Source: Cyanophora paradoxa (lineage: Eukaryota > Glaucocystophyceae > Cyanophorales > Cyanophoraceae). Taken from it: a stretch of 64,000 nt of DNA. The translations under genes were made by a program, and so were the position numbers. Below, in pieces: positions 11,499-21,752 of this stretch. Below the pieces are notes generated by a model, which was not told the DNA's origin, did no database searches, and saw only the letters and a program-made list of their open reading frames with translations. The DNA lies in assembly GCA_004431415.1 (NCBI GenBank), contig QPMI01000205.1, positions 1-64,000 of the forward strand, in the 5' to 3' direction. Within the stretch, counting starts at the first letter, position 1; every line of letters begins with the position of its first letter.

Positions 11499-14400
11499 TC
11501 AGGCGTTGAAGTCGGTGATGTCGTCGTACAGGTCGGGGGACTGGATGGCGGCGCGGACGCGCTTGTGGAGGAGCTGGGTGGCGCGGTCCGAGGGCCAGTC
11601 CTCGGCGAGCGGTCCGAGGATGCGGTCGGCGCCGGTGATGTCCGTGTTGAGGAAGGCCTCGAGGGCCTCCTGGTAGCGCGAGCAGCGGGCGAGCTGCGCC
11701 GGCGAGGCCCGCTCCCGCTCCACCACCACCTCGTACAGGTCGCACGCCTCCGTCTTCCCCTTCAGCAGCACCCGGTCCACGAAGCGCGTCAGGTACCGCT
11801 CCCCGCACGCCGCCTTCACCTCGCTCGTGCACAGCAGGCCCGTCCCGTAGTGCTTGTTCAGCGGCTCGAGGCGGGCGGCGGTGTTGACGGTGTCGCCGAG
11901 GGCGGTGTAGGAGAGGCGGGAGGAGCAGCCGATGTTCCCCACGAGGGCCTCTCCCGTGGCGACCCCGAAGCGGACGCCGAGGGGCGGGATGCCGTAGGCG
12001 TGGAGGCGGGCGTTGACGCGCTCGAGGTCGCGGCGGGCCTGCAGCGCGGCCTCCACGGCGCGGCGGGCGTGCTCGGCGAGGGGCGCGGGGCGGTTGAAGA
12101 GGGCCATGACGGCGTCGCCGATATACTTGTCCACGGAGCCGCCCGAGCGGTGGACGGCCTGCGAGACGGCCTCCATGAAGCCCTGCAGCATCACCACCAG
12201 CTGGTCCGGGCCCAGCCGCTCCGTGAGGCCCGTAAACTGCGCGCGGGCCCCGGCGGCGTGCGCGGTCGGTCTGGGCGGGGCGGGGGGCAGGGCCGGGGCC
12301 GGGGGGGCGCGCACGTCGGCGACGTCGGCGAAGAGGACGGACTGCGAGTCGGGGCGGGCGGGGCGCGTCAGGGCGGGGGGAAGGGCTCGGGGCGGGGCGG
12401 GGCGGGGCCGGGGGCGGGGCGGACGACGTCGGTGAGCTCGAGGCCGACGACGGCCTCACGGCCCGTCCGCAGGAGGTAGGCCACGACCTCCTGCGGCACG
12501 TACTTCCGGAACGAGCGCACCCCGGCCGCCATCGCCCGGAACGCCCCACCACCTCCCGCACCTCCCGCACCCGCCCCCTGCCGCCAGTCTCGTCAGAGAG
12601 CCGCGCCGGGCCCGCCCGAGCCAGCCGCGCGCACCGATCCACGCGAGGAGGCCGCGGGGCGCGTCGGGGACGCCGCCGGGGCCGCCGCGGGCGTCGCCGG
12701 GGCGGCCGGGGCCGCCGCCGGCGAGGTAGGCCGCGGGCGCCCCGAGGGCCACGCGGGGGCCGTCGGCACCACCGCCTCCCCCTCGAGGGAGGGCCCCAGG
12801 GAGGACGGCCTGCCGCCCGCTCAGCGGGGCGGGGCGGGGCGGGGCGGGGCGGGGGCGGGGCGGGGCGGACCGGGTGACGGCGGAGCGGACGGAGGAGGCC
12901 CAGGAGGAGGTGCGGCGGAAGACGCCGGAGAGGCGCCCGCGCACGCCCGAGGCGGCCGTCACCGTCGAGCGCACGCTGCCCCGCATCGAGCCGCCCTCGG
13001 CCGAGCCGACGACTCCGGCGGCGGCAGCTGCCCCGGCAGCCCGGCGAGGCCCGTCGGCGCCGCCGCTCGGCGCCCGGCGGCGGTGCGGCCGGCGGGGCCG
13101 GCGGGCCGGAGCCGGCAGGGGCGGGGGGCCGGCGGGGGCGGGGGCGGGGCCGGCGGGAGGTGGAGCGGGGGCAGCTTGACGGAGAGGGAGCGCGGGGCGG
13201 GCGCCCCGGGGGCGCGGCCTGTGGCGGCAGAAGCAGCAGCGCCTCCGGCCCGCTCTCCTCCCCGCCGCTCGCCCCCGCCGACCCCGCCCCCGCCCCGTCC
13301 TCCCCCAGAGGCACCACGTGGGACGCGCCTGCGTCGGCGGCGGCGGCGGCGGGTGCGGGGGCTTCCTCGGGCCTCGCGCGGCGGCGAAGGCGGAGAGGGA
13401 GGCGGGCCGCGGGGGAGCGCCCTCGGGCCCCGCGGTGGCGGCGAGGTCCTGCGAGCGGGGCCGGGCCGGCCTCTCCCGCGCCCCCGCCCCTCCCGCATGG
13501 ACTGGGAGCGGGCGGCGGGGGCCTGCGGGGGCGCGCCCCCGCGGGGCGCGTGCCGCGCTCGGTGGCGCTGCCGTCGCCGTGCCGCTCGGGCCCCGCGCGC
13601 TCCGCCGAGTCCTCGGGGTCGTCCGCCGAGCGCCGGCGCGGCAGGCGGCGGGCCGGGGCGCGCGGGCGGCCGCGCCCGGCGGCTCGGCGTCCGAGTCGGA
13701 GGCGGCCTTGGTGTCGTCGTGGAAGCGGATGCTCGTCGAGCGCGCCAGCGCCCCTCCTGCGCCCCGCCCCGCCCCTCGGAGGCCGAAGGCGAGGGGGAGG
13801 GGCGGGGCGCGCGGACCCTTGTCGCGGCGGCGCGCGGTGAGGCAGGAGCGGGCGGTCTCGGCGCCGGCGTTGCGGTTGACGATGGTGACCTCGGGCTCGC
13901 GCTCGGGGGCGCGCTCGCGGGCGGTGCGCTGCAGGCGCGTGCTCGCGAGCGCGAGCAGCTGCCGCACCGCGTCCGCCGCCTCGGGCGCCGCCTTCTCCGA
14001 GCCGGCCGCCGCCCCGAGGGCCACCAGCGACAGGCGCGGGGGGTGCGCGGGGGCGCCTGGGGCTCCCACAGCGAGCCCAGCGCCGCCGCCACCGCCGCCC
14101 TCCCGTCGCCCTCCGCGACCGGCGCCCGCGCCTCCGCGGCCGGCGCCGGCCCCGGGGACGCCCGCTTCTCGTCGGGCTGCGCCGGCGCCGCCACCGGCGG
14201 GGGCCCGGCCTGGGACGGTCGGTGATGATCGAGGCGCTGGTGCCGGCGCTGGCCGGCCCGAGCGGCACTACCGCCGCCGCCGCCGCCGCCGCCGGGCGGA
14301 GCCCCGCCGTGTCGTTGAGAGGCGGGCTGCGGCGCCCCTCGGCCGACTCGCGGCGCTTGCGGGCGAGCCTGCGGAGGCTGCGGAGCCACTGCCTGAAGCC

Positions 14401-15941
14401 GGGGTTGCCGCGCAGCGTCGCCGGCCCGGGCTTCTCGCCCTCGCCGGCCTCGCTGCCGGCCACCAGGGCCCCCGCCGAGGGGACCCCCGTGGGGGACGCC
14501 CCGCCCGCCAGGCTCCCCGAGCGGCTCAGCAGCGTGGGGCCCCCGGGGAAGAAGGTGCTCGACGCCGGCCGCTCCTTGGGCCCCCCGGGGCGGGCGGCGG
14601 CGTGCGGGGCGCCCGGGGCGGGAAGGCGGAGGAGGAGCTTCATCTGGTGGGAGAGGCCCTGCAGGGGCGCCCCGACCGCGTGGCCCACCGCGCCGGCCGC
14701 GAGCAGTGCGAACGCCACCCACGCCGCCAAGAAAGCGACCCCTGCCACCGGGCCCTGCCGCAACCCGCCCCGCGTCCGCGGTGGCGCGGCGGTGGCGGGG
14801 GACGGCGGGGCGCACCTCGGGGCGGGACTGCGGCAGCTCGCCCGACGGGACGAGCAGCCAGACGCTCCACGCCGCCGGGCCGAGCCGGCGGCGGGGCGCC
14901 AGCGCGCCTGCAGCCGCCTGCTCGCGTACTGGGCGGCGCCCTCCTCCCAGACCGCCGCGCCGGCCCCCGCCGAGGCGGCCGCCTCGAGCTCCCGCGCCCG
15001 CTGCAGGATCTCCGCACCCGGCGCCTCCCCAGCGGCGGCCAGCAGGCGCCCCGCCCCGTCGAGGAGCCAGGCGCGGGAGCCGGCGGTGGGCAGCGTGGCC
15101 TGCGTAGCGCGTGAGGCCGGCGCGGGCGCTGCGCGGCGCCGCGGGTGCGGAGCGCACGGAGAGGAGCGGGGGAGGGCCGCGAGGCGGAGCTCGAGGCGGG
15201 CGGCGCCGACGGCCTGCCCGCCGGCCCCAGCAGGCGGCCCAGCAGCGCCCCGCATCGTAAAACGGTCCGTCTGCTGCCCCGTCAGCGGCTCGCACGGCGC
15301 GGGGGCCGGGCGGACGCACCGGCGGCGGCGAGGCCGCTGGCGAGCCAGTCGGGGGCGAGGTCGGCGGGCGAGGGCGGGCCCGCGTCGGGCGGCCCTGCGA
15401 CGAACTCGCCGCCCTGGAGCGTGTACGACACCGCCGGGCTCCCCTCGACTGCGACGCGCGCGGCCGGCGCCGGCAGGAGGTCCACTCGGAGCGTCCCCCG
15501 CCTCGGGGACGCGAAGGCGAAGGTCACAGAGGAGACGGCGCCGCCGGCTGCCGCAGAAAGCTGGTAGGCCACCCGAGCGAGGCGCGGAGGGGCTGCCAGA
15601 GCGTCCTCGGGTTGCCTTTCGGTGGCGAGCAGCACGGCGGCCGCGGACGAGCAGGAGCCATCCACCAGCGCGCTGGCGTGGTTTGTTGCACTGAGAGTGA
15701 GGCTAGACTGGCTTGTCGTGCCGCCGCTGCGGCTGGAGAACGCGCCGTAAACCTGCGAGCAAGCGAGCGGGTTAGCTCAAAGAGGAGATGAAGGGCCATT
15801 GCAATTGCGCACCGCCCACGACACGGCCACAGGAACGGCAGCGGCAATCAGCCCTAAAACTGACAAGGCCAACCAGAGCGACAAGCCTCCTTTCTGCACC
15901 TGGTGCCCCCGGTTGCTGGGGTGTACTCTAGCTCCGCGCAT
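11499..15941 (-). CDS. receptor-type class III adenylyl/guanylyl cyclase
   Basis: Predicted membrane cyclase making cAMP (or cGMP). ATG at 15941 is followed within about 20 residues by a signal-anchor helix (LWLALSVLGLIAAAVPVAVSW). A long extracytoplasmic region of unknown fold follows, then a second helix (VAFLAAWVAFALLAAGAVGHA) and a HAMP-like LSHQMKLLLRL. After a Ser/Pro/Ala-rich linker comes FRKYVPQEVVAYLL, common just before such catalytic domains. The cyclase domain has LFADVAD (metal-binding Asp), DKYIGDAVMALFN (second metal Asp), VRFGVATGEALVGNIG and YTALGDTVNTAARLE; the stop is at 11499. Short GC-rich introns interrupt the gene. Substrate choice between ATP and GTP was not resolved. 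The layout is that of a one-component extracellular sensor. Confidence 0.8.
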
Positions 15942-16504
15942 GCTCGCGCCCCCGGCGCTCGCTCATTGAAACATGCTGCCAGTTTCAACGCAATCAGCTT
16001 CCCGACTCGGGCCGCGGAAAGGCCAATGCCCGGCGTGTCACGGGCAGCGGATCTGCTGTTGCGGGCGAATGTCGCAAGCTTCAAGCCTTGCCGGCAGAGT
16101 GCTGGAGCCCTTGATCTGGCACTTAGCCGCCGCTCTACTGATGCCCCGCTGACGAGCTGGCGGCGCTCGGCCCCTTGAGCTCGAAATGCATGCGCCGGCA
16201 GTTACTGGAAGTTGGCGAACGAAGTAAGTTTACAGTAATGGGTACACGAGCTCCGAGGCTCGCGCGCCGGCGTGGTACTTACGGCGCGCCGCGCTACCTT
16301 CGAACAGAACAGCCTCACTTGCTCCTCGGCATGCCGGCGCGGCCCCTCTGCGCCGCGGATCAATTCTCGCCGCGCTTTCCAATTGCAAGTTGCCGCAGTG
16401 TGGAGCGGCCGACCGCGGGTCGGTTCGGCAATGCGAGTACTGCGATACTGCCAGAAGCCTCTCCTCTCGTAACACACAGAAGCGCACAATCACGAGAAGG
16501 CGCG
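15942..16504. other. intergenic spacer between cyclase and PPP4R2
   Basis: 563 bp, upstream of the cyclase start and downstream of the PPP4R2 stop, both genes being on the minus strand. No coding exon was identified with confidence. It presumably holds the cyclase promoter and the PPP4R2 3' end. Confidence 0.5.
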
Positions 16505-17767
16505 TCAGCTGGGAGCGGCGTCCATCGGGGCCGGCTCCTCCCCCGTACCTACAGCGACAATGCCGGCAGGGCTGGACGACGCCTGCTCGTCCGCAGCGCT
16601 GTCGGTCATCGCCTGCTCGTCGCTGAGCGCCGCCTGCGCGGCCGCCTCCGGAGGGCCGGCCGGCGTCTCCGGGGCGGGGTTTGCGGGGCGCGGCGAGTCG
16701 GCGACGGTGCCGGCCGCGTCGGCGGAGGCGGCGCCGAACGAGAAGCGGGGGTCGGACTCGACGGCCGAGCCGCCGAACTCCATCTGGTCCGGGAGCGGGA
16801 GGGGCGGGAGGGAGGTCGGGAGGGGCGCCCCGCCCCCGCCGGGCCGCACGGTCATCGCCCCGCTCAGCAGGCCGGCGCTGAGGGCGTTCACGGACTCTGC
16901 CGCGTCCAGGTCCATCGCCTCCGCAGCCTGGCGGCGAGCGCGTCGGCCCGGGGCGCGGGGCGCGGCGGGCTCGTCGGGGGCCCGCACCTCGCCGTCGGGC
17001 CGCGTGTCGGGCTCGTCGGGGCCGATGCCCGAGGCGGCGCGGCTCGCCTGGGCGACCGAGCGCGGGTCGTCCAGGTTCACCTTCGCCGGGTCCACCTTCG
17101 GCATAGTTGTGCTCACGGATAGCAGCTGCGCGGGAGGCATTCGGGGAGCACAGCGGCAGCGGGAGCATGCATGATGCACCTTATCGAACGCGAGCAAGAG
17201 CTTCCTAATGTTCTTGTAGTGCCGGTCGGGCGCGAGGAGCAGCTCGCACAATCGCTGTAGTGTGAACGGGGCGCTGCGGGCGTGTTCAGCTGGGCCCGCG
17301 GGCGCGCAATCTGCCAGGAAGCACCCGCGGAAGCCGTCCAATGCGACAAGCAGGCGCTCAGCAAACTCCCGGAACGCCCGATCATCGAGGCCGCCATCGC
17401 TGAACCGGCCGCGGCATTCGCCGAGAACCTACGCGTGCCAAGGTGAGGAATGCGCCGCAAGAAGCCAATTTGGAGCGGGCCTGTTCGAGCTTGTAGGCGA
17501 GCAGCTTCTTCAGCGGGGGCCAGTCATAGCTGCGCCACACCCGCGGTCAGGGAGCGGGCGCAGTTGCCATCCTGAACAGCATCACCATGTGAAGCCGGTT
17601 TGTGCGGCAGCGTTCAAAACGGCCTGGAGTTTCTCATTCCACTGCTTCTGCTCTTGTCGCACAAACTCTGCGGGCGGCGTTTGAGCGCGTAGCAGCGGTG
17701 CGACATTCCGCCGGGTCGCCGCACCCTGCAGCGCGTCCTGCGCGTCCTGCGAGAAGAGCGCGTTCAT
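16505..17767 (-). CDS. PPP4R2: protein phosphatase 4 regulatory subunit 2-like
   Basis: Regulatory subunit of the PP4 serine/threonine phosphatase. ATG at 17767 (MNALFSQDAQD). The family block is spread over three exons: YDWPPLKKLLAYKLEQARSK, then FAERLLVALDGF, then APFTLQRLCELLLAPDRHY and NIRKLLLAFDK, close to the usual PFTIQRLCELL motif. Introns lie near 17525-17580, 17430-17470 (donor best read as GC) and 17110-17165. The C-terminal half is acidic, low-complexity and probably disordered, as in other R2 subunits. It contains a 74-nt segment also found in the COX16-like gene (16643-16716 against 48407-48480). The gene is divergent from Rab GDI. Confidence 0.8.
16643..16716 (-). repeat. 74-nt dispersed exonic repeat, copy A
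   Basis: Bases 16643-16716 match 48407-48480 at 73 of 74 positions. Both copies are read on the minus strand in the same frame and give the peptide AGTVADSPRPANPAPETPAG. The two host genes are otherwise unrelated. Confidence 0.85.
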
Positions 17768-17981
17768 GTTTCGCGGTTCTCTCGACGACCCTCAATTCGC
17801 GTATCCAAAATGCCTCGCGCGAGCGTGCCAGTGAAGCTGCAGCTGTATAAGAGGCGCCGCCGGTGCGCGAGGGCTGCCGAGGACCCTACCCGTCTTTAGT
17901 CCGGTACCCGTCTTCCGGGCTTCTGAGCCGCTCCTCGTCGTCGCTTTGCTCGTTGAGGGTTCTCTTGTGTGATAAGGCAAA
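17768..17981. promoter_or_regulatory. bidirectional promoter region of PPP4R2 and Rab GDI
   Basis: 214 bp between two divergent start codons. A TATA-like TGTATAAGAG lies near 17845-17855, about 130 bp upstream of the GDI start. The function is inferred from the arrangement only. Confidence 0.45.
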
Positions 17982-20019
17982 ATGGAAGAGGAGTATGACT
18001 GCATCGTGCTCGGCACCGGCCTCACGGAGTGCATCATCTCCGGCCTTATGTCCGTCGAGGGCAAGAAGGTCCTCCACATGGACCGCAACAACTACTACGG
18101 CGGCGAGAGCGCGTCGCTGAACCTCAACCAGCTGTTTGAGAAGTTCCGCGGGAAGGGCGCGCAGCCGCCGCCGCAGCTCGGCTCCAGCCGCGACTACAAC
18201 GTGGATCTGGTCCCTAAGTTCATCATGGCGGCAGGTACGAGCGCTGTTGCCACGCGGCGCGGCGCGAGGCGGCCGCGCCGTGCTCAACCATTCGGCGCTC
18301 CTGTGATTCATACTGGGGCACGGGGCGCAGGCAACATGGTGAAGATCCTGATCCACACTGATGTGACGAAGTATTTGGAGTTCAAGTCGGTCGATGGCAG
18401 CTACGTGTACCACAAGGGCAAGGTGTACAAGGTCCCGGCGTCGGACGTGGAAGCGCTCAAGTCGTCCCTCATGGGCCTCTTCGAGAAGCGCCGCGCGCGC
18501 AGCTTCTTTATCTACGTGCAGGACTGGGAGGAGGGCAACCCCAAGTCCCACCAGGGCGCGCCCCGCCGCCGCACGCGGAGGCAGGGCGCGCTCATTGCGA
18601 TGCGCGCGCAGGGATGGATCTGCGGACGACGCCCTTCAAGAAGCTCGTCGACCACTTCGGCCTGCAGCCGGACACCGTCGAGTTCGTCGGCCACGCCATC
18701 GCCCTCCACCGCGACGAGTCGTGCGCTGCGCCCGCCGGCCCCGCGCCGCGCGCCGCCCCGCCCCCGCGCCGTCGACGGAGGGAGCAGCTTCGAGAACGCG
18801 CCGGCGCTGGACACGGTGATGAAGATGCGGCTCTACAACGAGTCGCTGGCGCAGTACCAGAAGTCCCCCTACATCTACCCCCTCTACGGCCTCGGCGAGC
18901 TGCCCCAGGCCTTCGCCCGGTCCGCCCCCGCCGCCCCCGCCCTACCGGCCGGGCGGGACCGATGGCGGGGCAGGCTGAGCGCGGTGCACGGCGGCACGTA
19001 CATGCTTAACAAGCCCGTCGACGAGATCGTGTACGACGAGAAGGGCCAGTTCGTGGGCGTCAAGTCCGAGGGCCAGGCGCGCCGCGTGCTCGCCGGGGGG
19101 GGCGGCGTCCGGCGGCGGCGGCTGACGGGCGGGCAGGTGGCGCGGGCCAAGTTCGTGGTGGGCGACCCCTCGTACTTCCCCAACAAGGTCCGCAAGAACG
19201 GCAAGGTGCGGCCCGCCCCCGCCCCGCCCCGCTTCGGCGCCCCCCGCGAGGCCGGCGCCAGGTCGTCCGGGCCATCTGCATCCTCAGCCACCCCATCCCC
19301 GACACGAACGACTCGCTCTCCTGCCAGGCGCCCCCGGCCGCGCCGCCCGCCGCCGCGCACCCTCGTTGCTCACGGCTGGCCCCCGCGGCGCGCAGATCAT
19401 CATCCCCCAGAAGCAGGTCGGGCGCAAGTCGGGTGCGCGCTGCCGCGGGGCTCGCCGCGCGGGGGCGGGGGCCGAGCGACGCCGGCGCAGACATCTACGT
19501 GGCGTGCGTCTCGTACGCGCACAACGTGGCGGCCAAGGGCAAGTTCATCGTCCTATGCAGGCGCGCCCCGCCCCGCCCCGCCCCGCTCCTCGGGAGGTCC
19601 GCGCGGGGCCGACGGGGCGGGCGGGGGCAGCACGACGGTGGAGACGGCGAACCCCGAGGCGGAGCTCGAGCCGGCGTACAAGCTCCTCGGGGCCATCGAC
19701 GAGAAGCGCGCCCCCGCGCCGCCGCGCCGCCGCCGCCGGCCTCGCGCGGGGCCTCACACGGCGCAGGTACGTTACGGTGTCGGACACGTACGAGGCGGCG
19801 GGGCCGGGGACCGAGGACCGCGTCTTCGTCTCGCGCTCGTACGACGCGACGAGCCACTTCGAGACGACAATCGACGACGTCCTCGACCTCTACCGCCGCA
19901 TCACCGGCAAGACCCTCGACCTCGACAAGACCATCCGCCAGGTCCGCCCTCGCCCCGCCCCGCCCCGCCCCCGAGCCGCCCCTCAGACCCGCCGGCAGAT
20001 GCCGGACGAGGGCCACTAG
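17982..20019 (+). CDS. GDI1: Rab GDP-dissociation inhibitor
   Basis: Extracts GDP-bound prenylated Rab GTPases from membranes and keeps them soluble in the cytosol. It starts MEEEYDCIVLGTGLTECI and continues LHMDRNNYYGG, YPLYGLGELPQ, GGTYMLNKPVDEIV, CQIIIPQKQVGRKS, STTVETANPEAE and SYDATSHFETT, all classic GDI blocks. I modelled twelve exons: 17982-18234, 18331-18555, 18612-18720, 18788-18919, 18974-19076, 19137-19205, 19262-19327, 19396-19432, 19491-19560, 19631-19705, 19767-19941 and 19999-20019. They sum to 1335 nt, or 444 residues plus stop, the normal family length. Five of the eleven introns start with GC instead of GT. The gene is convergent with NAA20. Confidence 0.95.
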
Positions 20020-20222
20020 AGCGCCGTCGCGTCGGCCTTGGGCCGCACTGCGCTGCTGCCGCGCGCCAGCTGCGCATGTACTGTAATGAATCGTTCACGC
20101 ATCGCACCAACGGCCCCGGCCCACTCTCTCTCCACCCTCTCTCACACGATGCATGCTCTCCTGAAGTACACCGGTCGTACTCTGCACAGGCCGGGGAGGG
20201 CTCCGGGCCGCGTGGCCCAGGG

Positions 20223-20996
20223 CTAGAGATCTGGGCAGTCCTCCGGCCTGACATCGAACGGTTTGTGAGGGATGACGCTCTTCTTCTCCACGTCCCTCGG
20301 TAAAGCTTTTCGCATGTCTGCGGGAGGAGACAGTTGTCGCAGAAGCCTGCCGAAGCCTTGGAGGAACGCAACCGCACGCACCGAAAGCGTCCTCCTCGCC
20401 TGAATAGTAGCCCAGGACTCTGCGATATTCCGAGTAGCCGAATTTCTTGTACATTCCTATTGCGACGGCGTTGGAGACTCGCACAAAAAGGTCCACGAAG
20501 TAGCCCTTGTACCTGCGCCGCGGTCAGCATCCGGCAGAGACGGCCGCCCGCTCGAATCGCCAGCTTACAGCTTCTCCGACACCTCCTCGAGGATGCGCAT
20601 CATCTTGTCAGCAAGATGCAGCCGCCGGTACTCGGGTGCGACTGTCAGCGCCGTGACATGCCCGTGCCAATTCTCGCCCTGCCCCTCCGCCTTGCCCATG
20701 ACTGCGAGCGAGGATGCGTCGGTGCAGGCGCGTCGGGCGCTCGCCAGCGCGTCGATCGCTTCGCGCGCACTGTAGCTCGTAAGCGTGCCATTCGGCGCCT
20801 CCGCGACGACGAAGTAGTCGGGCCAGCGTGCCAGGTAGCCGAGGTAGAAGCTGAGGTTATACTGGCGCGGCACATCGATCAGCCAGCGGCGCGGTGCGCG
20901 AACACGGCCCTCACGCACTGTCTCCGTCAGCTTGTCGAGGTTAATGTTGTTGAAGCGGAACAGGTCGTCGCAGGTGAATCGCCGGAGCGACGTCAT
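20223..20996 (-). CDS. NAA20: NatB N-alpha-acetyltransferase catalytic subunit
   Basis: GNAT-fold enzyme that acetylates Met-Asp/Glu/Asn/Gln N-termini co-translationally. ATG at 20996 gives MTSLRRFTCDDLFRFNNINLDKLTET. After splicing comes FYLGYLARWPDYFVVAEAP, then IMGKAEGQGENWHGHVTAL, VAPEYRRLHLADKMM (acetyl-CoA loop), GYFVDLFVRVSNAVAIGMYK and the C-terminal MRKALPRDVEKKSVIP to PEDCPDL. Introns were placed at 20862-20918 and 20702-20770, with two more near 20480-20575 and 20310-20385; all are GT-AG. A TATA-like TTATAAAAC lies about 50 bp upstream of the start. Only about 200 bp separate its stop from that of Rab GDI. Confidence 0.92.
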
Positions 20997-21752
20997 CCTT
21001 GCAGCTTGCCAGGCGCGCCTCGCCTCGAAGCTGCAGTTTTATAATTAGTTGGGCTCGCTGCGAGGGCTAGCAACGAAGGCCACAGCACGCCGAGCACGCG
21101 TACCCCAAAACCAATGTGACCTGTACCCCAACGCGGGAACGTGCGGAGGTTACTTTAATTTGTTCTCGAGCCTCGAGGTTTGTTTTTGTGCTATCGAGCG
21201 TTTTCTGTGCTCATTTGGACTCTCCGATTGGTCGTTTTCCGATGGGGCCTCTGCACCTCGGTCGCAAGCTCTTTTTTTTGCGAGGGAGGGCGTCACGCCA
21301 TGAGCGTAAGTTGGCCCGTATGTTGGCCGTAAGTTGCCCGTAACCCCCCCTGGATGAAATTGGGGATGCTCCGAGACTTGATCCGGGTCCCCTCCCTGAA
21401 GCTCCCTCGCGCAAGGTGCGCTCCGATCGCGCAACAGCAACGTAACAGACGAACAGCAGCGCTAGCTAGTCCGTCTTGATCGAGCTGCCATATGCATATA
21501 TGCGCGTACTACGGTACGACGCGACGGCGACCGGCGCCCCAGCAGAGAGCAGCATCAAGCGGCCGCGCACGCGTACTAGACTCTGAGAACGGGGCCGTCA
21601 TCGCCGAATCGGCGTTCGTGCCGTTGCGTGCGCCCTGCGGAGCAGCGCAGCCTCGCGGTGCGCCGGCGCGGCGGTTACTATAGCGAAGTTAGATCGATAT
21701 CCAGAGTGCGCGTACGCGTGGCAGCCGCGGTCGAGCGGCCCTCCCGCGGAAG
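20997..21752. other. intergenic spacer, divergent promoters
   Basis: About 755 bp between NAA20 and the soluble-type adenylyl cyclase, which point away from each other. It contains an AT-rich stretch near 21030-21050 (NAA20 promoter side), near-repeats of GTAAGTTG at 21305-21340, and palindromic words such as CATATGCATATATG near 21490. No gene seen. Confidence 0.5.
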
